Assembly (NCBI RefSeq): GCF_020734105.1
Contig: NZ_JAJAFR010000008.1
Span: forward strand, 62,001-126,000
DNA: 64,000 nt
From: Alkalihalobacillus deserti
Lineage (GTDB): Bacteria > Bacillota > Bacilli > Bacillales > Bacillaceae_D
Direction of reading: 5' to 3'
Part shown: positions 18,049-26,775 of the stretch, piece by piece
How the letters are laid out: each line of letters opens with the position of its first letter
Numbering within the stretch: the stretch's first letter is position 1
Notes under the pieces: generated by a model
Told to the model about the DNA's origin: nothing
Database searches by the model: none
Seen by the model: only the letters and a program-made list of their open reading frames with translations
Program-made: the position numbers and the translations under genes

Positions 18049-18918
18049 TTATCCGCTATGAACGGAGCGAACTAAATTCGCATAATTCCACCTATTTTCA
18101 TAAAAGGGAGCAGCGTTTTTCTTACTTATCTGCCTATGCCAAGTAATCGTGAATCTCGCATTGTTATCAAGGTTTAGTTCTGATAATGGCCTAAGTGTAA
18201 TAACCTCCTTCTTTTCTGAAATAATCACCTCTAAATCTTGCGATGGACATTCACCAGACATAGTAACCGCATACCTACCTGGGGCTGGCAACGTGTAATA
18301 AGGTCTTAAATTTAATGTCTCTCCATCATAAGAACATTCCACTTCATACGGTCGTCCTAGAAGATCATGTAGGTCATTTATATGCCCTTTTAACAATTTT
18401 TCACGAATACAGGTTGAACTAATTTTTTCTCCTAGGTGCTCGACTTTTGAAACCTTTGTTACTTCAAGAAGTCCCTTTGAATCACATTTGATGCGATCCA
18501 TATTTCCTTCTCCTTTGAAGCCGTAAGTGTAATCAAACCCAGCTACTGCATGAACGACACCAAGATCGAGCAAATACTTTGAAACGAACTGTTCGGGGGA
18601 CAGCCCTGAAAACTCTTTATCGAACTCTACAATAAAAAATGTGTCAACCCCAAGTGTTCGAAGCACCTTTTCTTTTTCAGAAAGCGGCATTAAGTAATTC
18701 ACTTGCTTTTTCCCATTGGATAAAACGGTCTTCGGATGTGGAAAGAAACTCATGACCGATAGGGATAAATTCTGTTTCTTCCCAATCTCATAAGCGGTAT
18801 CAATCACTTTTTGATGCCCCTTATGAAGACCATCAAAAAATCCCAATGCCATAATGCTCGGTTTTGCTTTATGCTGCCAGTAAGCCAGATTATCAGGGTT
18901 TAAATAAATCGTTTCCAT
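18049..18918 (-). CDS. Stand-alone FAD synthetase (RibF N-terminal domain, no riboflavin kinase)
   Basis: 289 residues. The first 185 or so form a complete FMN adenylyltransferase: GFFDGLHKGHQKVI (nucleotide-binding GH motif), SFFPHPKTVL, AGFDYTYGFKGEGN, and ISSTCIREKL. The remaining 100 residues begin LLGRPYEVEC, but the riboflavin-kinase motif (G.T.GFPTAN) and its catalytic region are missing. It should convert FMN and ATP to FAD but not make FMN. It stands among many flavoprotein genes, which suggests local FAD supply. GGGGA lies before the ATG at 18918. Confidence 0.85.
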   Translation of the reverse strand: METIYLNPDNLAYWQHKAKPSIMALGFFDGLHKGHQKVIDTAYEIGKKQNLSLSVMSFFPHPKTVLSNGKKQVNYLMPLSEKEKVLRTLGVDTFFIVEFDKEFSGLSPEQFVSKYLLDLGVVHAVAGFDYTYGFKGEGNMDRIKCDSKGLLEVTKVSKVEHLGEKISSTCIREKLLKGHINDLHDLLGRPYEVECSYDGETLNLRPYYTLPAPGRYAVTMSGECPSQDLEVIISEKKEVITLRPLSELNLDNNARFTITWHRQISKKNAAPFYENRWNYANLVRSVHSG

Positions 18919-18970
18919 GTAAATCCCCCATGTTCTAAACGTATTTTTACTCAAACTAAACGGTACTGGA

Positions 18971-19927
18971 TTATTTTGCTTCTATTGTAATGTTATTTTG
19001 CGGCTTATCTTGGACAGAATCTCCCCAGTAGGTGTTCCCTAGAGCTCTTTCCTCCATCGTCCACTCGATTGGCTCCCAATCGGGTTCAAAGATTAAATAG
19101 CCACCACTAAATAATTCAACACGGCATCCACTACCTGGGTCCATCACGTACAAATACATGGCTTGCGAAATTCCATGTTTACCAGGACCGATAAAGTCAA
19201 TTCCATTTTCTTTTAATATATCAGCTGCCCGCAGAATATCTTGCATATTATCAGACCAATAAGCAATGTGATGAAGTCTAGCCGGTGATGGTGCTTGTGG
19301 TTTTGCAAGAACTGCGACATCATGGACTAAGGCAGTAACACTCATCCAGCCAGCAACTGTGTTATCGTCATCATCTTTAAGAAATTCTCTCATTTTGAAT
19401 CCCAATTGCTTCTCTAAAAACTCATAGGTTAATGATGCATCCGTTGATGTATGAATATTAACGTGGTCAAATCTTCTTGGTGAAACACCACGGTTCCATG
19501 ATTTATAAGTTTGATTTTTCAATACGGACCGCCGTTTTTCTTCAACATGAGGTTTCTCAACATCATAGTAGATTTCAAAGGTATGCTGACTTGGAAGTTT
19601 AAAGCGAATAGCTCTTCCCTGTCCTGTTTCTGTACCAGCTTCTATCCACTTTACATTTGTTCCAACTTTTTCAAGCAATTGAGCAAATCCTTCGACATCT
19701 TCTCGGCGTTTTGTTCGGAGGCCAATATGATCAACATATCCACTTTCTCCAGCAGTTATAGAAAGACTATGGTGCTCAAAATCCCCCCATGCTCGTAAAT
19801 AAATCGTATCTTGAACCTGCTCTGTTACTTCTAAACCAATTACATCGCGGAAAAACCAAAGCGATTTTTCAAGATCTGGAGTTACTAATGCTACATGCCC
19901 TAATTTAGCGATTTCAGGTAAAACCAT
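18971..19927 (-). CDS. Extradiol ring-cleavage dioxygenase, catechol 2,3-dioxygenase-like (VOC), copy 1
   Basis: About 318 residues with two VOC modules. The start LPEIAKLGHVALVTPDLEKS is shared by all three copies in this window. Fe(II) ligands are predicted in RRFDHVNI, LHHIAYW and CRVELFSGG. The stretch GPGKHGISQAMYLYVMDPGSG parallels the substrate-side segment of catechol 2,3-dioxygenase. It opens a catechol ring next to the two hydroxyls. Of the upstream starts (GTG 19942, ATG 19933, ATG 19927) the last matches the other copies. It follows hydroxylase copy 1 and leads into the FAD synthetase gene. Confidence 0.92.
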   Translation of the reverse strand: MVLPEIAKLGHVALVTPDLEKSLWFFRDVIGLEVTEQVQDTIYLRAWGDFEHHSLSITAGESGYVDHIGLRTKRREDVEGFAQLLEKVGTNVKWIEAGTETGQGRAIRFKLPSQHTFEIYYDVEKPHVEEKRRSVLKNQTYKSWNRGVSPRRFDHVNIHTSTDASLTYEFLEKQLGFKMREFLKDDDDNTVAGWMSVTALVHDVAVLAKPQAPSPARLHHIAYWSDNMQDILRAADILKENGIDFIGPGKHGISQAMYLYVMDPGSGCRVELFSGGYLIFEPDWEPIEWTMEERALGNTYWGDSVQDKPQNNITIEAK

Positions 19928-19978
19928 TTTCATTTCCCCCACATAATTAATATTTGATTATGTTTCTAACGGTGTATG

Positions 19979-21175
19979 TTATATATTTTTTGTATTAGAA
20001 TCCAAGCCACAAAGTGTCCGACCATAATTTTCCTTAGATGTAATTGGTGAAATGGTTCTGTGTGTATACAAAGCCATAAAGTCACGGGAAATTCGTTGAA
20101 GGGGATTTCCCTCCGCCACAATCACCGATCCGCTAGCAAGAATGACGATATCAATCGCTTCCTTACATGCTTGAACCGCATATCCAATGTTTGCTAATGC
20201 TTTTACTCTCTCTGATTTCTCCATATATTCTCCGCGTTCTGCCCATGAATCGAGGTTGTCAGCGACTTGATAAAAGTGCATGGCAGCGGTTTCAATTTGA
20301 AGTGATGCATCTGCTAGCTGATGATGTGTACTTGTTGCATCGCTTAAATCTTCAACTCCTAAATTGGCTGCTTTTCTGTAAGGTAATTTTTCTTGGAATA
20401 TTTCTAACGCAGCTTGTGCCATTCCTAGTGCCGGAACACCGAGTGACATCGCAAGAGCTGGAAAGAGCGCTGTATTATACAATGGAATATTTCGTAAGTG
20501 ATCGGATTGAAACTTTCCGTTAATAGCATCTGTAAACGATACAGCTCGGTGATTTGGAACAAAAACGTCTTTCATATATATGCTGTTACTTCCTGTTCCT
20601 CGTAGTCCCACTACATGCCAATCATCTGCAATCTCAACTTGATTCATTGGTACTGTAATTAAGCCTTGATCAATGACATTTCCATCTTGATCAACAAGCG
20701 GTATGCCAAAGTAACCCCAGCTTGCATGAAGAGACCCAGAACAGAATGGCCAAAAGCCCTCTTTAATCATGTAACCGCCTTCAACTTGTTGCACTTTAAT
20801 TTTTCTTGGTTCGAATACACCTGCAAAAACAGCGTCTTCCTCCGAACTATAAATTTCTAGATGTGTTTTCTCCGAAAAAGATTCGGATATCATTAATTCC
20901 CTAATACAACAAAGTGCGTATACCCAACCAGTTGATCCACACCCTCGGGAAATTTCTGTCACACATTCCGTATAGGTTCTCATATTCGATTGAAAACCTC
21001 CAAATTGTTTAGAACGGAGAATGTGAAATAGCCCAGCATCTTTTAACTCCGTCATCGTTGCTTCAGGAATTTTCCGTAATTCTTCTGTTTCTTTTGCTCG
21101 TTCACGTAATTTCGGAACAAATGAGCAGGCTTTTTGAACAAGTTCCTTGTTCACGTCTGCGACGATACTTGTCAT
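19979..21175 (-). CDS. Flavin-dependent aromatic hydroxylase, HsaA-like, copy 1
   Basis: 398 residues with an acyl-CoA dehydrogenase fold. It resembles the oxygenase part of two-component monooxygenases (HsaA, 4-hydroxyphenylacetate hydroxylase C2). Matching features are ISRGCGSTGWV, the active-site stretch WPFCSGSLHASWGYFG, VGLRGTGSNS, and a late His in FMALYTHR. Such enzymes use reduced flavin from a separate reductase to add an ortho hydroxyl to a phenol, giving the catechol for the dioxygenase encoded just downstream. The only flavin reductase in the window lies at 36809. AcylCoA substrates are unlikely, since the catalytic Glu region of dehydrogenases is not seen. Confidence 0.88.
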   Translation of the reverse strand: MTSIVADVNKELVQKACSFVPKLRERAKETEELRKIPEATMTELKDAGLFHILRSKQFGGFQSNMRTYTECVTEISRGCGSTGWVYALCCIRELMISESFSEKTHLEIYSSEEDAVFAGVFEPRKIKVQQVEGGYMIKEGFWPFCSGSLHASWGYFGIPLVDQDGNVIDQGLITVPMNQVEIADDWHVVGLRGTGSNSIYMKDVFVPNHRAVSFTDAINGKFQSDHLRNIPLYNTALFPALAMSLGVPALGMAQAALEIFQEKLPYRKAANLGVEDLSDATSTHHQLADASLQIETAAMHFYQVADNLDSWAERGEYMEKSERVKALANIGYAVQACKEAIDIVILASGSVIVAEGNPLQRISRDFMALYTHRTISPITSKENYGRTLCGLDSNTKNI

Positions 21176-21371
21176 GATTACATCCCCACGCTTTCCTCAA
21201 GTGAACTTTTTTGTTTATCTCGAGCTCTATACTAATTTTAGAAAATTCCCTATTTTCTTTCTAGAGTAAAAACAATTCAAGTTTCAAAACCTTTTCACTA
21301 CTTTTTATCGGTTTTTGTAATAGAAAGGACTAATTATCTTTTTTATTCAGATAAAACCTATTAAAAAAGCT

Positions 21372-22565
21372 TTAATACCTAACTGCATTAGATTCTAATC
21401 CAGATAAAACGCGTCCATAATTTTCTTTCGTAATCGTAGGAGAAAGCGATCTGTGGGAATACAACGTCATAAAATCACGGAAAATTCTTTGAAGGGGATG
21501 ACCTTCATACACATATCCTGAACCACTGCCAAGCAACAAAAGGTCAAGTGCCTCTTTACACATCTGATTAGCATATCCTATATCCGCTAGTGCTTTTACC
21601 CTTGCCTTACGATCCATGTATTGCCCGCTTTCCGCCCAGTGATCAAGCTGCTCAGCAACGCGGTAATAATGCATGGAAGCGCTATCAATTTTTAATGAAG
21701 CATCAGCAATTAATGCATGGGTACTAGCCGCATCCTGAATGTATTCGACCCCAATATGAGCTGCTTTTCTATTTGGGAGTACTTCTTGAAAAAATTCAAG
21801 TGCGTGTTTCACCAATCCCAAACCAGGCAATCCTAGTGACAAAATTAGGGCTGGAAAAAGAGCGGTATTGTATAAAGGAATATCGCGAAGGTGCTTAGAT
21901 TGAAAGTTCCCGTCCAATGCTTCCACAAACGACGTGCACCGATGATCTGGAATAAACACATTATTCATTTTAACACTGTTACTTCCTGTTCCCTTTAGTC
22001 CCATCGTATGCCAATCATCCATAATTTCCATCTCTTGAAATGGCAATGTCAGCAAGATTTGATCGACAAGCTTTCCTTCTTCATTAACTATTGGCAATCC
22101 AAAATAACCCCATGTTGCGTGCAGAGACCCCGAGCAAAACATCCAAAATCCTTCTTCAACGAGATATCCACCATCCACTTTACGAGCGATACATTTTCTT
22201 GGCTCATAAACTCCTGCAAAAAGAACATCCTCCTCATTTTCTCCAAAGATCTCTAAATGTGTTTTTTCTGAGAAGGATTCAGCCACCATTAGTTCACGGA
22301 TCGCACAAAGAGCCAAAATCCACCCCGTTGAGCCACACCCCTTCGATATTTCAACAATTACATCTGTATACACTCTCATATTTATTTCAAGACCGCCGTA
22401 CCTTTTTGGACGAAGCATTTTAAAAAGTTCTGTTTCTTTTAATTCCTTAATAGTCGCATCAGGAATTCGGCGAATTTCTTCTGTTTTTTTTGCCCTTTCA
22501 CGTAACCTCGGAACAAGAGCTTTTGCTCTCTCAACAAATAAATCCATTTCTGCCACTTTTGTCAT
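21372..22565 (-). CDS. Flavin-dependent aromatic hydroxylase, HsaA-like, copy 2
   Basis: 397 residues, clearly a paralogue of copy 1. Shared are KIDSASMHYYRVAEQLDHWAE, ISKGCGSTGWI, FWMFCSGSLHATWGYFG and MGLKGTGSNSVKMNNVF. It would need reduced flavin from the reductase at 36809. The 196-bp gap to copy 1 has no terminator, so the two may share a transcript. It is probably the first gene of the long operon that runs to about 10.9 kb. Tandem duplication followed by divergence is likely, perhaps for different substrates. Confidence 0.88.
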   Translation of the reverse strand: MTKVAEMDLFVERAKALVPRLRERAKKTEEIRRIPDATIKELKETELFKMLRPKRYGGLEINMRVYTDVIVEISKGCGSTGWILALCAIRELMVAESFSEKTHLEIFGENEEDVLFAGVYEPRKCIARKVDGGYLVEEGFWMFCSGSLHATWGYFGLPIVNEEGKLVDQILLTLPFQEMEIMDDWHTMGLKGTGSNSVKMNNVFIPDHRCTSFVEALDGNFQSKHLRDIPLYNTALFPALILSLGLPGLGLVKHALEFFQEVLPNRKAAHIGVEYIQDAASTHALIADASLKIDSASMHYYRVAEQLDHWAESGQYMDRKARVKALADIGYANQMCKEALDLLLLGSGSGYVYEGHPLQRIFRDFMTLYSHRSLSPTITKENYGRVLSGLESNAVRY

Positions 22566-22741
22566 AAATACCTCTCCTCCTATAAATTAAAATGATTAAC
22601 CTTATCTAAATATTAGAAAATTTGAAAACTAAATGTAAGGGTAAAAAAATCTCAATTTCTTAGAATTTTTAAACATTATTTATTAGTTTTTTTAAATACT
22701 CAAAAACAAGCACAGCTGATCCTTTTCGAATAAAGACTAAA

Positions 22742-22850
22742 AGAGCTTGTTTAAAAAGAAAAGACCGCCCTTTTTGAACCTTTAGTATCCTCTCTCCTAA
22801 TGCGGCGTTGCAATGGCTTCACTCATTGCTTCGAGCTTGTTCAAAAAGAA
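22742..22850. repeat. Structured palindromic repeat, copy A (internally deleted)
   Basis: It begins AGAGCTTGTTTAAAAAG and carries the same order of parts as the longer copies: a GAAAAGACCGCCCTTTTTGAAC region, a CCTCTCTCCTAATGCGG segment and TTGCAATGGCTTCACTCA. It then jumps straight to TTGCTTCGAGCTTGTTC. The middle hairpin is missing, as if lost by recombination between the two GGCTTC.CTCA direct repeats. Confidence 0.85.
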
Positions 22851-22876
22851 ACCCTATGAGATTTACCTAAGGTTTC
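22848..22876 (-). terminator. Terminator of the TRAP operon
   Basis: GAAACC at 22848-22853 pairs with GGTTTC at 22871-22876. On the minus strand the stem is followed by TTTTT, 49 bp after the dctM stop. It overlaps the end of repeat copy A, which supplies the T run. Confidence 0.55.
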
Positions 22877-22924
22877 CTTTGATTGGGTTCGTTTGTTAAA
22901 ATTAAATCACACTATTAACCATCT

Positions 22925-24199
22925 TTATTTAAGCAAGTTTGCTATCCCAACGCTTAATTGAGGAACTAACAAAATGATAATAACGTCAACTATCAGTATA
23001 AAGATAAAAGGAAGAGTAGGTTTAATTAAAGACTCATACCTAATCTCACCAACTTTAGCAGCAACAAATAAATTTAAACCAACTGGAGGTGTGATTAGCC
23101 CAATAGACAGCGTAACGATCATTACTATACCAAAGTGAACAGGATCAATACCTAAAGTCGTCGTAACTGGAAGGAGAATTGGTGTTAAAATAATAATGGC
23201 TGACATCGGTTCCATAAACGTTCCTATAATAAGTAAGATAATAATAACAAGTGTCATAATCATAAATGGAGATAAACTTGTACCGTTGATATACTCCCCT
23301 AATGTGTGTGGAATTCTTTCTAGTGTTAGCCATAATCCAAAGAATGACGCTGAAGCAATAATGAGAGAAAGAACGGAAACTGTGATTACTGTACTAAGTA
23401 GAATTTCCTTCAATACGGAAAAGGTAATCTTTTTATAGATGAATTTTCCAACAACTAAACCATAAACAACGGCAATAACAGAGGCTTCAGTCGGGGTAAA
23501 GATCCCTCCATAAATCCCGCCAAGGATAATAACAGGCATAAGTAGTGCTAAAAGTGAATCTATTAAGCTTTGACCTACTTCTGATCCATTTGATTTTGCT
23601 GTTGTCTTATAGCCTTTAATGGAAGAATAAACATATGCAACTAACATCAAAGAAACCCCTACAAGGAGACCTGGGATAATCCCTCCTAAAAAGAGATCCC
23701 CTACAGAAACCCCACCAGTGACTGCAAATAAAACCATAGGAACGCTGGGAGGAATGATGATACCAGTCGTCCCCCCCGCCGCTTGGACAGCTGTTGCAAA
23801 ATTTCGATCATAACCTGCTTTAACCATCGCTGGGATTAATAATCCTCCCACAGCTGCTGTTGTGGCTACTGATGATCCCGACAAGGCAGCAAAGAACATA
23901 CAGGCAACAATCGAAACATGAGCGAGGCCACCTTTCATATGGCCAACTAAACTATTTGCAAACTTTACTAGCTTCTCAGATATCCCCCCATGCTCCATTA
24001 TTTTCCCCGCTAAAATGAAAAATGGAGCCGCTAAAAGCGGAAAAGAATCCAAAGCATTAAACATCCTATTTGGCAATGTGGCGACTTCAAAACTCCCCGA
24101 TAAAGAAACGACTAAAAACGTACCAAGGCCTAGTGCAACGGCAATTGGTACATTCAACAAAAATAATACAGCTAAAGTTAAAATAAGTGTGATAACCAT
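22925..24199 (-). CDS. dctM: TRAP transporter large permease (DctM-like)
   Basis: 424 residues with about 12 hydrophobic segments. The family signatures SGSSVATTAAVGGLLIPAM and AAGGTTGIIIPPSVPMVLFA are present. It forms the transport channel of a tripartite ATP-independent periplasmic-type carrier that moves carboxylates or similar acids with sodium. It lies 19 bp behind dctQ. Family members handle dicarboxylates, sialate, aromatic acids and others, so the cargo is not fixed by sequence. The neighbouring FAH and TcuA-like genes suggest an organic acid. Confidence 0.95.
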   Translation of the reverse strand: MVITLILTLAVLFLLNVPIAVALGLGTFLVVSLSGSFEVATLPNRMFNALDSFPLLAAPFFILAGKIMEHGGISEKLVKFANSLVGHMKGGLAHVSIVACMFFAALSGSSVATTAAVGGLLIPAMVKAGYDRNFATAVQAAGGTTGIIIPPSVPMVLFAVTGGVSVGDLFLGGIIPGLLVGVSLMLVAYVYSSIKGYKTTAKSNGSEVGQSLIDSLLALLMPVIILGGIYGGIFTPTEASVIAVVYGLVVGKFIYKKITFSVLKEILLSTVITVSVLSLIIASASFFGLWLTLERIPHTLGEYINGTSLSPFMIMTLVIIILLIIGTFMEPMSAIIILTPILLPVTTTLGIDPVHFGIVMIVTLSIGLITPPVGLNLFVAAKVGEIRYESLIKPTLPFIFILIVDVIIILLVPQLSVGIANLLK

Positions 24200-24218
24200 G
24201 ATCTCATCTCCATTGATT

Positions 24219-24689
24219 TCATTCTACCGTCTTGAAATAATTAAGGTTTAGATCAATGACATTAATAATTTGAAGTAGCCCACTAATTGGAATTGCTAGA
24301 TATACTAAACCCATTGGAATCTTTAGACCTGGCGACGTTTGTGTCATAGATGAAGTGGCAAATTCAATTCCTGTTACAATAAGAATCACAAAAAAGAATA
24401 TGCAAATACTGGTAACTATTAATTGGGTAACTTTTTTCGTTTTTTTCGAAAATGTGTCGACTAGCGCTTCGATACCAATATGCGCACCATATTGAAATGC
24501 AATTCCCCCACCTAAAAATACGACCCAAACCATCATGTAACGTGCCAATTCATTGGTCCATGAAAATGACGTGCTAAACAGGGCGCGAGAACATACTTGA
24601 AAGAACACTAAAAGAACCATTGCTAATAAAAGCGACATAGTAAAGGCTTCTGTCCATTTATTTAACGTACGTATAGCTTTACTCCACAT
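24219..24689 (-). CDS. dctQ: TRAP transporter small permease (DctQ-like)
   Basis: 156 residues, four membrane segments, with the DctQ signature FSWTNELARYMMVWVVFLGG. It pairs with DctM in the membrane. An upstream ATG at 24713 is less likely than the one at 24689, which has GGAGG seven bases before it. It is encoded between the FAH-family gene and dctM. Confidence 0.92.
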   Translation of the reverse strand: MWSKAIRTLNKWTEAFTMSLLLAMVLLVFFQVCSRALFSTSFSWTNELARYMMVWVVFLGGGIAFQYGAHIGIEALVDTFSKKTKKVTQLIVTSICIFFFVILIVTGIEFATSSMTQTSPGLKIPMGLVYLAIPISGLLQIINVIDLNLNYFKTVE

Positions 24690-24837
24690 AGTTAACCTCC
24701 ATTTCGATAGCAAAGTCTCCTAGTAAATTATTATCTGTATGGTACGACCTCAATGATAAACTAGCCCCCCCCATCTCTTATTAGCTAGGAACTCCTAAAT
24801 TAATGGGGGGAGTAGTGAGATGAGCTCTATATACGTA

Positions 24838-25716
24838 TCATTCAAGATGGTTAATTAATTGCCCCAATCCATCTATCTCAATGGTTACCACGTCTCCGCT
24901 CTTTAACCAGATTTGCTTATCTTCAGGAAAACCGAGGACGACTCCCTCTGGTGTACCCGTCATGATAATATCACCTGGTTCAAGGGTCATATGTTTAGAC
25001 AAATCCTCAATCAACGTTTCGCATGAAAAAATCATAGTTTCAGTATTGGAATCTTGGCGTTTTTCCCCATTTACAAACGTTCGAATATTAAGCGAATTGG
25101 GGTTCTCTATTTCATCAGTTGTTACTAAATAAGGACCAACAGGAGCGAACTGATCGCAATTCTTCCCAAGTAACCATTGGTGAGAACGGAATTGCAAGTC
25201 TCGTGCAGATACATCATTACCAATACAATAGCCAAATACATAATCAAGTGCTTGCTCTTTCATAACGTCTTTCGTCTGTTTTCCGATAACGATACATAGC
25301 TCCGCTTCATAATCTACTTTTTCCGAGTTACTTGGTATCTGGATTGTTTCACGATGTCCAGTAAGCGTATTCGCATATTTTCCAAAGACAATCGGTTCTG
25401 TCGGAAGCTCCATATTCGTCTCAGTAACATGAGGTCGATAATTAAGGCCGATACAGATAATTTTCCCAGGATTTTTTACACATGGGGCAAATTGCACTAG
25501 ATGCTTTGGAATCGCAACTATACTACATCGTTCTTCATTTTCTAATAAAGTTGTTTTAAGTTTTTCAAGCAAAGTCTGGTCTGCAATGACACCGTCGGTT
25601 GATTTTGGAAACTCTATTCCAGTCATCTCCGAAAGAATTGATATAGGAACAATTCCGCCATTTACTTCAATTGCAAACTGTTCTGTTCCATCAACAATAA
25701 TATTAGCTAGTTTCAT
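24838..25716 (-). CDS. Fumarylacetoacetate hydrolase family protein
   Basis: 292 residues. The catalytic domain is shown by KIICIGLNYRPHVTETN, the metal-binding region DYEAELCIVIGK, GYCIGNDVSARDLQ and DIIMTGTPEGV. Members hydrolyse or decarboxylate beta-diketo or hydroxymuconate-type acids, or isomerise them, with Mg2+ or Mn2+. In aromatic pathways such enzymes act on ring-cleavage products. The gene lies inside the TRAP transporter operon, between dctP and dctQ, so the imported compound may be its substrate or precursor. GGAGG sets the start at 25716, not 25749. Confidence 0.87.
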   Translation of the reverse strand: MKLANIIVDGTEQFAIEVNGGIVPISILSEMTGIEFPKSTDGVIADQTLLEKLKTTLLENEERCSIVAIPKHLVQFAPCVKNPGKIICIGLNYRPHVTETNMELPTEPIVFGKYANTLTGHRETIQIPSNSEKVDYEAELCIVIGKQTKDVMKEQALDYVFGYCIGNDVSARDLQFRSHQWLLGKNCDQFAPVGPYLVTTDEIENPNSLNIRTFVNGEKRQDSNTETMIFSCETLIEDLSKHMTLEPGDIIMTGTPEGVVLGFPEDKQIWLKSGDVVTIEIDGLGQLINHLE

Positions 25717-25745
25717 TGTATTCCTCCAAAATAGTTTACTTCCGA

Positions 25746-26756
25746 TCATTCTACATTTTTAATTCTTTCTACTAAATCTCCAAATCTACCTTCATGTTTT
25801 TCGTATACTGGCTGAACTGCTTCAACAAAAGCTTCTCGATCTACTTCACCCATTTCAATTACTTGGACTCCATTGTCTTTTATGATTTTTTTCGCGCTTT
25901 CTTCGTAATCTTTATAGACAACATCATGGTAGTAATTTATATTTTCGTTGACCACTTCCATTATATCTACCTGCATCTCTTCGCTTAGTGAGTTGAATTT
26001 ATCCTTACTCATAAGCAATACCCCTGAGCGGTAATTGAGTGCTATTTCTGTGTAGTAATCGGTGACCTCATAGAGTTTTCCACCTGTCATAGCCACATTG
26101 ACTGGGTCAGTACCGTCAACTACTCCTTGTTGTATCGATGAATATAATTCAGGAAACGGCATTGGAACAGGGTCTGCTCCCAATACAGTAAATGTATCCA
26201 TAAAAATATCATTTTCAAGTGTTCGCATCTTTAATCCTTTTAAATCTTCTGGCATATGAATCTCTCTTTTATTATTTGCAAGATGTCCTTCACCATAATC
26301 GAAAAACCCTAATAATTGAAAACCTTCCTCAGCTGCTTGATTAACTAAATCTTCGCCCACCTCACCGCTCAACGTTTTATGAGCATGATCTAAATCACGG
26401 AAGAGAAACGGCAAATCTAATACAGCAATATCTGGTACAAAATTCGATAATGCTCCACCAGTTACAAAAGCCATATCAATTGAACCTGTTCGTAGTTGCT
26501 CAACCATTTCAACTTCTCCACCTAGTTGACTCGATGGGAAAACTTCAATGATAGCTTTACCATCCGTTTTATTCGATACATCTTCCGCTATTTTATCTGC
26601 AATGATGCCCCCTGGATCAGTAGTGGGTGCCGAATGACCGTAACGTAATGTCAGAGAGATACCACTAGAGACCGTTTCTTCATTTGAACTACCACAAGCG
26701 GCTAAGAGACTAATAATGAAAGTGGAGATACATATTAAAGTTAATTTTTTCATCAT
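25746..26756 (-). CDS. dctP: TRAP transporter solute-binding lipoprotein (DctP-like)
   Basis: 336 residues. A lipoprotein signal peptide ends in LLAAC with the modified Cys at about residue 21. The DctP fold follows: LRYGHSAPTTDPGG, QLRTGSIDMAFVTGGALS, and MRTLENDIFMDTFTVLGADPVPMPF with the Arg (near 170) that usually salt-bridges a carboxylate ligand. It is anchored outside the membrane and delivers its ligand to DctQM. The presence of that Arg supports an organic acid as cargo. It is preceded closely by the third flavin dehydrogenase gene. Confidence 0.94.
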   Translation of the reverse strand: MMKKLTLICISTFIISLLAACGSSNEETVSSGISLTLRYGHSAPTTDPGGIIADKIAEDVSNKTDGKAIIEVFPSSQLGGEVEMVEQLRTGSIDMAFVTGGALSNFVPDIAVLDLPFLFRDLDHAHKTLSGEVGEDLVNQAAEEGFQLLGFFDYGEGHLANNKREIHMPEDLKGLKMRTLENDIFMDTFTVLGADPVPMPFPELYSSIQQGVVDGTDPVNVAMTGGKLYEVTDYYTEIALNYRSGVLLMSKDKFNSLSEEMQVDIMEVVNENINYYHDVVYKDYEESAKKIIKDNGVQVIEMGEVDREAFVEAVQPVYEKHEGRFGDLVERIKNVE

Positions 26757-26775
26757 TCACCTCTTCTATATTTTT

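Noticed and set aside
19979-22565. Acyl-CoA dehydrogenases (fatty acid oxidation), suggested by fold and nearby etf genes
   Set aside because: The SG...HASW and LRGTGSN motifs and the neighbouring dioxygenase and flavin reductase genes fit two-component hydroxylases better.
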